37,397 bases of DNA. Source: Chloroflexota bacterium. Lineage in GTDB: Bacteria; Chloroflexota; UBA6077; SHYK01. Below, in pieces: positions 1 to 7,919 of the stretch. A model generated the notes under the pieces. The model was not told the origin of the DNA and searched no databases. It saw nothing but the letters and a program-made list of their open reading frames with translations. The first letter of the stretch is position 1. Each line of letters opens with the position of its first letter. Made by a program: the position numbers and the translations under genes. The stretch spans positions 1 through 37,397 of the forward strand of contig DASRDP010000025.1 in assembly GCA_035652535.1 (NCBI GenBank), given 5' to 3'.

Positions 1-666
1 AGCAAAATACAGCCGCTGAATGCTGTAGTCCTCTGTGGGGTAGGCATCGTCCACAATGGGCCTGGGAACGTCGATGACGACGCCGCCCACCATGTTGATC
101 AGCTCCTGGAAGCCGGTGAAGTTGACCAGCGCGTAGTGGGAGATGTGCAGGCCGAAGTTCTGCTCCATGGTCCGCTCCGCGAGCCCAGCGCCGCCCCCCT
201 CGAGGTGGCGCAGCTCGCCGAACGGGTACGCTTCGTTGATTCGCTGCTCGCCGAGGCCGGGGATTGGCACCCAGAGATCGCGCGGAAACGAGATCAGGGT
301 GGCGTTTTTCCGCACCGGATCGATGGAAAGGACGCTCATCGTGTCCGTTCGCGTCGGGATCCCGGCCGCGCGCTCGTCCTCGCGCTGATCGACACCCATG
401 AGCAGGATGTTGATCCGATCGGTGCCGGTCCAGTCCGGAATCCAGAAGAGTGGCGCGTCGCGGATCAGCTTCGACGGGTCGCGCACGTTCGACACGTCGA
501 ACGCGACGTGCGGGCTGGTCGAAAGCGCGGCGGCGGGCGCGCTCAGCGCGACGGTGCGCAGCGCACTCGCGAAGGCCGTGCCCCCGATCGACAGGCCGCC
601 GCCTACGTATGCGACGTACGCGACACCCAGGACCACCCAGAGGGCGCGGCTGACGATCAGACGCAT
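1..666 (-). CDS. LytR-CpsA-Psr (LCP) family protein, N-terminal part, cut by the window edge
   Basis: LCP proteins are membrane-anchored enzymes outside the cytoplasm; in Gram-positive bacteria they transfer undecaprenyl-linked glycopolymers onto peptidoglycan, and they also occur in Chloroflexota. The visible 222 residues begin with an N-terminal membrane segment (about 8-45). The LCP core follows with its usual motifs: NILLMGVDQR (86-95), the RTDTM motif (106-110), SFPRDLWVPIPG with the conserved Arg-Asp pair (129-130), INEAY (143-147) and the VNFTGF...VGGVVIDV stretch (181-200). The frame stays open to base 1, so the C-terminal part is missing. ATG 666 is the first start after the in-frame stop of the upstream gene, only 9 bp away, so the two are probably cotranscribed. 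Family assignment is firm; the polymer handled is unknown. Confidence 0.9.
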   Translation of the reverse strand, partial: MRLIVSRALWVVLGVAYVAYVGGGLSIGGTAFASALRTVALSAPAAALSTSPHVAFDVSNVRDPSKLIRDAPLFWIPDWTGTDRINILLMGVDQREDERAAGIPTRTDTMSVLSIDPVRKNATLISFPRDLWVPIPGLGEQRINEAYPFGELRHLEGGGAGLAERTMEQNFGLHISHYALVNFTGFQELINMVGGVVIDVPRPIVDDAYPTEDYSIQRLYFA

Positions 667-675
667 CCGGGAGCG

Positions 676-1260
676 CTAGGCGGGAGTGGCGGCATCGTCG
701 CGGAGAGGGTGCCTTCCGCTTGCCTTTCGAGCCTGGATCCTGTCGACGTTCCAGAGGTCCGAGTAGTTCAGCGCGCGCGGGCAATGGCCGTAGGCTTCCT
801 CCACCTCGACCACGATGCCCTGCAGAACGCTTCGGCTCAGGTCGGGATTGTAGACCTCATCCTCCACGGCGAGTCGACCCAACTCGTCACGTTCCACGAT
901 CCGCACCCGCCCATTGACCCGAACAACCTCCGAGATGCCCGGGATCAGGAAGATCAAGCCGACGTGCGGGTTGTCGTCCATGTTCAGGTATGACTGGAAC
1001 AGCTTGTTTCCCTCGATGTCGGGGACCAGCAGGTGCCGGTCGTCCAAGATTCGGACAAAGCCCGGCTTTCCGCCTTTCGGCGATGCGTCACACCGCCCAT
1101 CACTGCTGCTGGTCGCCATGACGATGAAGGGCGATTGACGGATGAAGGCTTTGATGCGCTCCGGGAGGTAGTCCGTCACCTTCATTTGGATCTTCTCGAT
1201 CGGGAATCCGAATGACCGGGTAAATCGGTTGTCGAACGCCGGATCGCGCAGCTCAGTCAT
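676..1260 (-). CDS. Pyridoxamine 5'-phosphate oxidase-like (PPOX) FMN-dependent flavoprotein
   Basis: This 194-residue split-barrel protein resembles the MSMEG_1061/DR_2398-type PPOX group, whose members bind FMN or F420 and mostly have unknown substrates. Supporting segments are the strand FIVMATSSSDGRCDASPKGG (about residues 44-63), the LLVPDIEGNKLFQS cofactor-loop region and the hydrophobic strand HVGLIFLIPG followed by VRVNGRVRIV. The frame is open upstream to 1428, but ATG 1260 is preferred because a purine-rich Shine-Dalgarno stretch (GGAGGAAGGTGG) lies just before it and the family N-terminus matches. It lies 9 bp ahead of the LCP gene on the same strand and is divergent from the amidohydrolase operon. 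Function beyond a flavin-linked redox protein cannot be read from the sequence. Confidence 0.85.
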   Translation of the reverse strand: MTELRDPAFDNRFTRSFGFPIEKIQMKVTDYLPERIKAFIRQSPFIVMATSSSDGRCDASPKGGKPGFVRILDDRHLLVPDIEGNKLFQSYLNMDDNPHVGLIFLIPGISEVVRVNGRVRIVERDELGRLAVEDEVYNPDLSRSVLQGIVVEVEEAYGHCPRALNYSDLWNVDRIQARKASGRHPLRDDAATPA

Positions 1261-1417
1261 TCCGCCACCTTCCTCCCCGCGCCGGTTCGATTCTATCAAC
1301 CCTGCCAGCATTATCGGAGCCATTTCGCCCAATCGGGACCTCTGGCATACTTGCGAGGCACCGCGGCCGCTTCGAACCGGCTGCCGCGGCCCGTAGGCCA
1401 ATGTGCGGGGGCGCGTG
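1261..1417. promoter_or_regulatory. Divergent intergenic region between the PPOX gene and the amidohydrolase operon
   Basis: These 157 bp must hold promoters for both directions. A GATAAT hexamer on the minus strand (1311-1316) and a CATACT hexamer on the plus strand (1346-1351) could serve as -10 elements. Neither has a convincing -35 partner at 17 bp, so promoter positions are tentative. Confidence 0.3.
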
Positions 1418-2590
1418 ATGCAGATCAAGCACGGACTGATTAGCTGCGATTCCCACGGTCAGCTCGATCGTGAGGCCTTCACCAGTCGGATGTCCGCCGC
1501 GCGGTGGGGCGACCGAATTCCGCAGGTGGTTGAAGTCGACAACGGACGAGGCGACCGCGTCCACCGCTGGTCCGTGAACGGGAAGATCCAGGGGCCGGGT
1601 CCCTTCGCCGGGGGAATCGTGAACTGTCCCGCGGCGATGAGCGATCCGTCCCGCCGCACACATCCGCAGCGCTGGGAAGAGGTCCCGAAGAAGGTCTACG
1701 ACCCGGTCGAACGGCTGCGTGCCCTCGACGAAGATGGCGTCGACGCGGAGGTCTTCTACCCCAACAATCCCATCGCGAGCTTTAGCTTTCCCACAGACGA
1801 CCCTGTCTTCGAGCTGGATTGCGTCCACGCGTACAACGACGCGATCTGTGAGTTCCGGCGTGTGAGCGATCGCTTCATTCCCCTGGCGCTGATCCCCTAC
1901 CGGAATTCCATTGAGACGATCGTAGCGGAGGTGACCGACGCGGTCCGGAAGGGCGCCGGGGGCGTCATCATGCTGACCGAGCCGGGGATCACCATTCCCG
2001 GCGTCCCACGGACGAACGATCCGTTCTGGGATCCCTTCTGGGCGTGCTGTCAGGACCTGGGCGTACCCATCAGCTGGCACGGATCCGGGGGCCTCATCAG
2101 CGAGCTGGCGGTTCCCCTTTGGGAAGGGTACAACCGCGCCCAGGCTCACACGGCGCTGACGGCTCGGTTGTGCGTTACGCCCGCGACGATGATCTCGAAT
2201 CTGCTGTTTTCGGGTCGTCTCGAGCGGTACCCGGGCTTGAAGTGGGTGTGCGCCGAGACGGGCATGGGCTGGCTCACGTACGTGCTCGAGAGCTGCGACC
2301 ACGAGTGGGAGCGACGACAGCTCTGGCGCGACGGGCTGGAGACGCGGCCGAGCGAGGTGTTTCGCCGCCAGATCTTCGCCGATTTCTGGTTCGAGCGGGC
2401 GGGCGTCGAGCTCCGCGATTTCATCGGCGTCGACAACATCATGTGGGAGTCCGACTACCCCCACGTCACCTCCACCTACCCGGAGTCCCGGGATTGGGTC
2501 GAGCGCGTGCTCGTCGACGTGCCGGCCGAGGAGCAGCGGAAGATGCGGTGGGAAAACGCCGCCCGCCTTTATAAGCTGGACATCGAGTAG
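1418..2590 (+). CDS. Amidohydrolase-2 family metal-dependent hydrolase/decarboxylase (tandem copy 1)
   Basis: A 390-residue TIM-barrel protein of the amidohydrolase-2 (ACMSD-like) superfamily, whose members decarboxylate or hydrolyse aromatic and ring-cleavage acids. Family marks: the N-terminal SCDSH segment (His13), YNDAICEF (139-146), SWHGSGG with metal-ligand-like His221, AETGMGW (279-285), and the C-terminal WESDYPH with Asp346 and His349. In this family that Asp is the usual metal/catalytic acid. In the N-terminal motif, where relatives often read HVxEP, this copy has HGQLD. The start is uncertain: GTG 1403 and GTG 1415 are also in frame, and 1418 is chosen because the protein then begins like its tandem neighbour (MDLRFGLISADDH). 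It heads a same-strand run reaching 10147, with an 11-bp gap to the next gene. Substrate unknown; an aromatic or carboxylated acid is inferred from context. Confidence 0.88.
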   Translation: MQIKHGLISCDSHGQLDREAFTSRMSAARWGDRIPQVVEVDNGRGDRVHRWSVNGKIQGPGPFAGGIVNCPAAMSDPSRRTHPQRWEEVPKKVYDPVERLRALDEDGVDAEVFYPNNPIASFSFPTDDPVFELDCVHAYNDAICEFRRVSDRFIPLALIPYRNSIETIVAEVTDAVRKGAGGVIMLTEPGITIPGVPRTNDPFWDPFWACCQDLGVPISWHGSGGLISELAVPLWEGYNRAQAHTALTARLCVTPATMISNLLFSGRLERYPGLKWVCAETGMGWLTYVLESCDHEWERRQLWRDGLETRPSEVFRRQIFADFWFERAGVELRDFIGVDNIMWESDYPHVTSTYPESRDWVERVLVDVPAEEQRKMRWENAARLYKLDIE

Positions 2591-2601
2591 GAGCCGGCAG
2601 C

Positions 2602-3732
2602 GTGGATCTCAGGTTCGGGCTCATCAGCGCCGATGACCACGTTCAGGAGCCGCCCGATCTGTGGACAGCGCGGCTGTCGCGCGCAATCTGGGGTGACCGC
2701 GTGCCCCGCATCGAGGCGCAGACGGACGGGTCCGAGTGCTGGGTCGTCGACGGCCGGCGGGCACCGCTCGGGGGACCTGCTGAGCTGGGCGCGGCTCTCG
2801 CTGACCGGGCAGGGAGTCCGCTCCGATGGGAGGACGTGCCCGAATCATACTTCGTGCCAAGGCGGCGCCTGGAAGCGATGGACCGGGACGGCGTCGACTG
2901 CTCCGTGCTGTATCCGACGGCCGCGGGCGTAGCCGGCGAGACGCTCACGGCGATCCGCGATCGCGACCTGCAGCTCGCCTGCATCCGCGCGTACAACGAC
3001 TGGCTCGTGGACGAGTGGGCAGCGTTCGACTCGCGGTTCATCGCCCAGTGTCTCGTGCCCCTCACGAGCGTGCCGGACGCCGTGGACGAGGTGGTCCGCG
3101 CCGCGGACAAAGGGCATCGCGGCGTTGTACTCCCCGCGATCCCGAGCTTTGAGACGGGCGTCCCTCACCTGAATGACGCTGCATGGGACCCATTCTGGGC
3201 CACGTGCGCGGAGCGCGCGCTTCCGGTCTGTTTCCACGCAGGCGCCCCCGGCCCCATCCAGATCAGCCCGGACCCGCGCCTCGCTCCGCGCCTCGCCGGC
3301 GCCTTTCGCGCCATCACGCGCCCCGCGAGTCACATCCCGGTCATGGTGAACTTCCTGATCTCTCGCATCTTGCTCCGGCACCCCGCGCTGCGCGTAGTCT
3401 TCGCCGAGAGCGCCCTCGGCTGGGTGGCCTATCTCCTCGAGTTCACCGACCACCAGTTTCGGGAGGACCGCGTTGATCGCGAGGGCTACGAGCTGAATCC
3501 GTCGGGGATGTTCCACCGGCAGTGCGCGGTCACCGGCTGGTACGATCGCGCGGCCGTCAGGACGCGCCAGCACATCGGCGTGGAGAACATTATGTGGTCG
3601 ACGAACTTTCCGCTTACCACGTCAACGTGGCCGAACACGCGGGAGTTCGTCGCGCGCGCCATGGCGGAGGTGCCGGAAGACGAGCGCCGCCGAATCCTGT
3701 GGGGGAATGCCGCCGCCATCTACCGCCTGTAG
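2602..3732 (+). CDS. Amidohydrolase-2 family protein (tandem copy 2), altered active-site motif
   Basis: This 376-residue paralogue of the preceding gene shows the same order of motifs: ISADDHVQEPPDLW (8-21, His13), RAYNDWLVDEW (129-139), CFHAG with His212, AESALGW (268-274) and a C-terminal MWSTNFPLTTSTWP segment. That last segment aligns with WESDYPHVTSTYP of copy 1, so the conserved Asp is Asn335 and the conserved His is Leu338. This suggests changed chemistry, a partner role or loss of activity. The N-terminal HVQEP motif, missing in copy 1, is intact here. The start is GTG 2602, preceded by GGAG about 9 bases upstream. The gap to copy 1 is 11 bp and to the cupin gene 22 bp, supporting one transcript. 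Family is clear; activity is not. Confidence 0.87.
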   Translation: MDLRFGLISADDHVQEPPDLWTARLSRAIWGDRVPRIEAQTDGSECWVVDGRRAPLGGPAELGAALADRAGSPLRWEDVPESYFVPRRRLEAMDRDGVDCSVLYPTAAGVAGETLTAIRDRDLQLACIRAYNDWLVDEWAAFDSRFIAQCLVPLTSVPDAVDEVVRAADKGHRGVVLPAIPSFETGVPHLNDAAWDPFWATCAERALPVCFHAGAPGPIQISPDPRLAPRLAGAFRAITRPASHIPVMVNFLISRILLRHPALRVVFAESALGWVAYLLEFTDHQFREDRVDREGYELNPSGMFHRQCAVTGWYDRAAVRTRQHIGVENIMWSTNFPLTTSTWPNTREFVARAMAEVPEDERRRILWGNAAAIYRL

Positions 3733-3754
3733 ACACTGTGAACGGGGGAAATCC

Positions 3755-4879
3755 ATGGCCGCAATCACGCAGCAATCAACCGTCGAGAAGAGCTCATGGA
3801 ATCCGCGGTCGGCGTACGAAAGCTGGATCGCCCGCCTTGGTCTGCCGATCCATCGAGGCCATCACGTCGACAACCTGGCGACCGTTGAGCTAGGGCCATG
3901 GCCCGAGCGGGGCTGCAACGCCGCTTTCCTCATGTTGAAGGGCATGGAGGACATCCACGAGGCGCGAATCGTCGAGATCCCGCCCGGTCGGACACTGACG
4001 CCGTCGCGGCTCGCTCTGGAGGAGCTGGTCTACGTCGTAAACGGGCGCGGGCTCTGCAGCGTGTGGGGAGCTGAGGGACTGCCAAAGCGCTCCTTTGAAT
4101 GGGGCGCGCACAGCATCTTCATGGTGCCGCCAAACTACACGTATCAGCTCGCCAACGCCCACGGAGCCGAGCCTGCGCGGCTGCTCATCACGAACTATCT
4201 TCCCCTCGCGCTCCAGGCGCTCCCAGACCTCGATTTCTTCCTCGATAACCCGAGGGTCGACCTCAGCATCCTGTACGGCGAGAACGACAGTCCCTATTCG
4301 AGCGCGGTCGTGACGCACCCGTTGGGCAATCGCGCAGGCCTGCGGAACCTGTGGATCGGCAATTTCTTCCCTGACATGGCGACCTGGGACAAGCTCGAGC
4401 CCTACCGCACGCGGGGCGCCGGCGGGACGACGGTGTATTTCCGGTCGAAGACCGGGAAGGGTGGCCACATGTCCGTCTTCCCGCCCCGTCGGTACAAGAT
4501 GGCGCACCGACACGGCCCCGGTCGGGTGATCGTGATTCCGTCTGGCGAGGGCTATACGATCCTGTGGCCGCCCGGCGGCGAGAAGACCATCGTGAATTGG
4601 CAAGAGGGGACGGTGTTCACGCCGCCGGAAGGCTGGTACCACCAGCACTTCAACGTCGGCGTGTCACCCGCCCGATACATCGCCTTCGGACCGCCACGCA
4701 TCCTCGCGGGGAAAGGCGATCGCATCGAGGACCTACAGATCTCGTACCCGGAGGAGGAGCCGTGGATTCGGCAGAAATTCGAGGAGGAGCTGGCGAAGCA
4801 GGGACTCACCTCCGACGTTCCACCCGAGGCCTATCGCGACCCGGACTACGCGTGGGACTATGGCGACGATGGAGACTGA
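3755..4879 (+). CDS. Double-domain cupin (gentisate-dioxygenase-like bicupin), tandem copy 1
   Basis: A 374-residue protein with two beta-barrel cupin domains (about 65-150 and 225-312), the plan of gentisate 1,2-dioxygenase-like and related bicupins. The C-terminal cupin carries a metal site: His251-x-His253 in MAHRHGPG, then GEGY, and His296/His298 in WYHQHFN. The N-terminal cupin has the fold signature (EELVYVVNGRG, 89-99) but no His at the ligand positions (LTPSRLALEE), so it is probably structural. ATG 3755 is preferred over the upstream in-frame codons, since GGGGGA lies at the right distance and the paralogue starts alike. It sits 22 bp after amidohydrolase copy 2. Aromatic ring cleavage is possible from context, but isomerase-like or unknown roles fit equally well. 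Confidence 0.85.
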   Translation: MAAITQQSTVEKSSWNPRSAYESWIARLGLPIHRGHHVDNLATVELGPWPERGCNAAFLMLKGMEDIHEARIVEIPPGRTLTPSRLALEELVYVVNGRGLCSVWGAEGLPKRSFEWGAHSIFMVPPNYTYQLANAHGAEPARLLITNYLPLALQALPDLDFFLDNPRVDLSILYGENDSPYSSAVVTHPLGNRAGLRNLWIGNFFPDMATWDKLEPYRTRGAGGTTVYFRSKTGKGGHMSVFPPRRYKMAHRHGPGRVIVIPSGEGYTILWPPGGEKTIVNWQEGTVFTPPEGWYHQHFNVGVSPARYIAFGPPRILAGKGDRIEDLQISYPEEEPWIRQKFEEELAKQGLTSDVPPEAYRDPDYAWDYGDDGD

Positions 4880-4880
4880 C

Positions 4881-4909
4881 TTGCGCGTTCCGATGGACCG
4901 GGCTATTGT
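4881..4909 (+). promoter_or_regulatory. Possible internal promoter between the two bicupin genes
   Basis: TTGCGC (4881-4886) and TATTGT (4904-4909) are separated by exactly 17 bp in the 68-bp gap. They could form a housekeeping-type promoter for the second cupin and downstream genes. The evidence is motif matching only. Confidence 0.3.
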
Positions 4910-4947
4910 CAACGTGCGTTGGGAGATCCCGAAGGAGTTGATCGTTC

Positions 4948-6078
4948 ATGGCAATTGAGACTACCGCGCCGCAGCCATACGTCACGGCCTCTGGTGGGCA
5001 GAGCCGGACGCCCTACGAACAATGGATCGCGTCCACCGGTGTGCCGATCCATCGGGGCTACTATATCGAGGACGCGCGGACCATCGAGCTGGGCCCGTGG
5101 CCCGAACGGGAATGTAACGCTGCCTTCCTCGTCCTCGCGGGACAGGAGGGCGTGAGCGAGGCGCGCATCACCGAGATCGCGCCGGGCACCACGCTGCCGC
5201 CCCTGAAGTTCGCCCTGGACGAGGTCATCTACGTGGTCGAAGGCCGCGGGCTGACGACTGTGTGGGCCGGCGAGGGAGGTCCGAAGAAGACGTTCGAGTG
5301 GCAAAAGCACAGTATGTTTCTCGTTCCCCGGGGGACCACGTATCAGATCAGCAGCACGCAGGGCAATCAGCCTGCGCGCCTGCTCCACTACAACTACCTG
5401 CCCATCGCGATGAACATCGTCCCAGACCCCGGCTTCTACTTCGCCAACACCTACATCGATCCGAAGATCTCGTCGGGCGAGGATTACTACTCGGAGGCGA
5501 AGTCCTTTGTTCCGGAGGGGTCCAGAACGGGGCGCGTGATCTGGTATGGCAACTTCTTCCCCGACATGCGGGCGTGGGACAGACTCCACACGTATGAGGA
5601 GCGCGGCGCCGGGGGGCTTCGCGTGGGCATCCAGTTCGCCAACTCCACCATGTGGAGCCACATGTCCGTATTTCCATCGCGGACGTACAAGAAGGGCCAT
5701 CGCCATGGACCGGGCGTCGTCATCATCATCCCGGGTGGCGAAGGCTACTCCATCATGTGGGAAGAGGGTAAGGAGAAAGTGGTGGTGCCCTGGCACGAGG
5801 GCAGCGTCTTCGTACCGCCGAACCGCTGGTTCCATCAGCACTTCAATCTGGGCGCGACCTATGCGCGATACCTCGCCTTCCACGCGCCCCGTGGTGTGGC
5901 GGGCCGGAGCGAGCGGGTGGAGGACCTGGCGCGGGATCAGATCGAGTACCCGGACGAGGATCCCTTCATCCGCAACAAGTTCGAAACGGAGCTGAAGGCC
6001 CGCGGCCTCTCGAGTCTGATGCCGAACGAGGCCTATCGCGATCGCGACTACAAATGGGACTACGGCGAGGGCGACTGA
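4948..6078 (+). CDS. Double-domain cupin, tandem copy 2
   Basis: A 376-residue paralogue of the preceding bicupin, colinear along its length, with shared blocks such as GVPIHRG, ELGPWPER, GNFFPDM and EAYRDRDY. The metal-binding residues lie again only in the C-terminal cupin: His251-x-His253 in GHRHGPG and His296/His298 in WFHQHFN. The N-terminal cupin (LPPLKFALDEVIYVVEGRG) lacks the His ligands. AAGGAG at 4932-4937 places the start at ATG 4948. The gap to the next gene is 29 bp. Two diverged but complete copies suggest either a heteromeric enzyme or related substrates; neither can be decided from sequence. Confidence 0.85.
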   Translation: MAIETTAPQPYVTASGGQSRTPYEQWIASTGVPIHRGYYIEDARTIELGPWPERECNAAFLVLAGQEGVSEARITEIAPGTTLPPLKFALDEVIYVVEGRGLTTVWAGEGGPKKTFEWQKHSMFLVPRGTTYQISSTQGNQPARLLHYNYLPIAMNIVPDPGFYFANTYIDPKISSGEDYYSEAKSFVPEGSRTGRVIWYGNFFPDMRAWDRLHTYEERGAGGLRVGIQFANSTMWSHMSVFPSRTYKKGHRHGPGVVIIIPGGEGYSIMWEEGKEKVVVPWHEGSVFVPPNRWFHQHFNLGATYARYLAFHAPRGVAGRSERVEDLARDQIEYPDEDPFIRNKFETELKARGLSSLMPNEAYRDRDYKWDYGEGD

Positions 6079-6107
6079 CCGCAATCGGCTGGGCTGGGCG
6101 CCGGCCA

Positions 6108-7874
6108 ATGCTCAGCCAAGGGAATACGACACGGGAGTGGCCCTTGGGTCGTCGGTTCGTGTTGCTGTGCGCTGCGGTCACCATTGCCGCCACCCTCGGC
6201 TGCGGGAGCCGACCGGCAAGGGACCCGTCGCGAGCTGACGCCACGTCCCCATCCGCGACCGGGCCGAAGCGAATCGTCGCGGCGATCATGAGCGACCCGC
6301 CCACGATCAGCGCCCACTTCATTCTCGCCGGGTCCGGGACGATTCCCGGCGGTGACGCGATGACTGGGCTGCTCGATGCCGGCCTCACGGTCACCGACGA
6401 TCATGGCGACCTCCGCCCACAGCTCGCCGAGCGCGTTCCGTCGGTTGAGAACGGGTTCTGGACCGTGCACCCCGATGGCACGATGGAGACCGTGTGGAAG
6501 ATCCGCGGCGGCGCCCAATGGCACGACGGATTGCCGCTTACGAGCGATGACATCCTCTTCACCGCCGGTCTGGCGCAAGACAGGGATCTGACCTTCTTTC
6601 ACGATCCGGCGATCGAGCCGGTCGCCGCGGTCGACGCGCTGGATGCGCAGACCGTGCGGGTGGCGTGGGCGCGCCCCTACATCCAGGCGGACCACCTTTT
6701 CGGCCTGTCGACGATCTCGCCGCGACCGCGCCATCTGCTCGAGCCGATCTTGCAGAGCGCCGAGGATAAGACGTCGGTGTTTCAGGCGCCGTACTGGACG
6801 ACCGATTTCGTCGGCGCGGGACCGTTTCGCCTGCGGGAGTGGGTGCGCGGGAGCCACCTGATTATGGAGGCGAACGACGCGTACGTTCTCGGGCGTCCAC
6901 ACCTCGATGAGATCGAAGTGCGCTTCATCCCCGATCCGAACGCGCTCGTCGCCAACGTCCTGGCCGGCACCGTCGAGCTGACCATGGGGCGAAACATCTC
7001 GCTCCAGCAGGCGATGCAGCTTCGTGACTCGTGGCGCGACGGCCGGATCGACGTGGGATTCACGGACTGGATCGCGCTCTACCCGCAGCTCCTGAATCCC
7101 AGCCCCGCGGTGCTCTCGGACGTGGATTTCCGCCGCGCGCTTCTGTACGGCCTGGATCGCGAACAGCTCGTCGAAACGCTCCAATACGGGCTCGTTCCGG
7201 TCGCGCATAGCTTCGTCAATCCCAACGAGTCCGTCTACCCAGAGATCGAGGACAGCGTCGTGAAGTATCCGTATGACCCGCGCCGCGCAACGCAGCTCAT
7301 CGAAGGACTGGGGTATGCGAAGGCTGGTGACGGGATCTACCGCGACGCTGTCGGCCAGCAGCTCTCGCTCGAGGTGCGCACGAGCGGCGGGGACGACACG
7401 CAGGAGTCCGGTGTCATCTCTGCGGCCGACGCGTACAAGCGGTTCGGAATCGCGGCGGAGCCCTATCTCATTCCGCAGGCGCAGCGCAACGACCGCGAAT
7501 ACAACGCAACCTATCCAGGCTTACGTCTGTGGCGCCTCCCCAACGATCTGGGGCGTGTTGATCGGTACGCCAGCAGCGATGCGCCGTTACCGGAGAACCA
7601 CTTCAGCGGAGCGAACCGCTCGCGGTACATCAATCCCGAGTTCGATGCGCTCGTCGATGCCTATATGACCACGATTCCGCTGGCTGAGCGAGTTGGATGG
7701 CTACGGCAGATCGTGCACCACATGACCGACCGCGTGATCATTCTCGGGCTTTGGTACAACACCGAGGCCATCGTGATCGCGAATCGCATCACGGGTGTGG
7801 CGAACAAGCGGACCGGAGACGCGGACCTGCCGTGGAACGCCGAGCAGTGGGACGTGAAAAACGTGGCCGCGTAG
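6108..7874 (+). CDS. ABC transporter substrate-binding lipoprotein, family 5 (oligopeptide/dipeptide type)
   Basis: A 588-residue solute-binding protein of the SBP family 5 (OppA/DppA-like). It starts with a lipoprotein signal peptide ending in lipobox TLGC, with Cys32 as the lipid anchor. The mature protein has the usual family-5 landmarks: TVWKIRGGAQWHDGLPLTS with the domain-1 strand, VGAGPFRLREW, a PNALVANVLAGTVEL segment, FRRALLYGLDREQL, and a C-terminal PEFDALVDAYMTTIP segment. ATG 6108 has only a weak Shine-Dalgarno; TTG 6144, with GGGAG six bases upstream, is an alternative and would keep the signal peptide. No permease or ATPase gene of this transporter class lies nearby. Its place between the bicupins and the Rieske gene suggests it captures the compound degraded by this operon. 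Confidence 0.88.
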   Translation: MLSQGNTTREWPLGRRFVLLCAAVTIAATLGCGSRPARDPSRADATSPSATGPKRIVAAIMSDPPTISAHFILAGSGTIPGGDAMTGLLDAGLTVTDDHGDLRPQLAERVPSVENGFWTVHPDGTMETVWKIRGGAQWHDGLPLTSDDILFTAGLAQDRDLTFFHDPAIEPVAAVDALDAQTVRVAWARPYIQADHLFGLSTISPRPRHLLEPILQSAEDKTSVFQAPYWTTDFVGAGPFRLREWVRGSHLIMEANDAYVLGRPHLDEIEVRFIPDPNALVANVLAGTVELTMGRNISLQQAMQLRDSWRDGRIDVGFTDWIALYPQLLNPSPAVLSDVDFRRALLYGLDREQLVETLQYGLVPVAHSFVNPNESVYPEIEDSVVKYPYDPRRATQLIEGLGYAKAGDGIYRDAVGQQLSLEVRTSGGDDTQESGVISAADAYKRFGIAAEPYLIPQAQRNDREYNATYPGLRLWRLPNDLGRVDRYASSDAPLPENHFSGANRSRYINPEFDALVDAYMTTIPLAERVGWLRQIVHHMTDRVIILGLWYNTEAIVIANRITGVANKRTGDADLPWNAEQWDVKNVAA

Positions 7875-7919
7875 GGCGGGCGTCCCTCCGAAGGCGGCGG
7901 CGAGAGAGGAGAGAAATCG

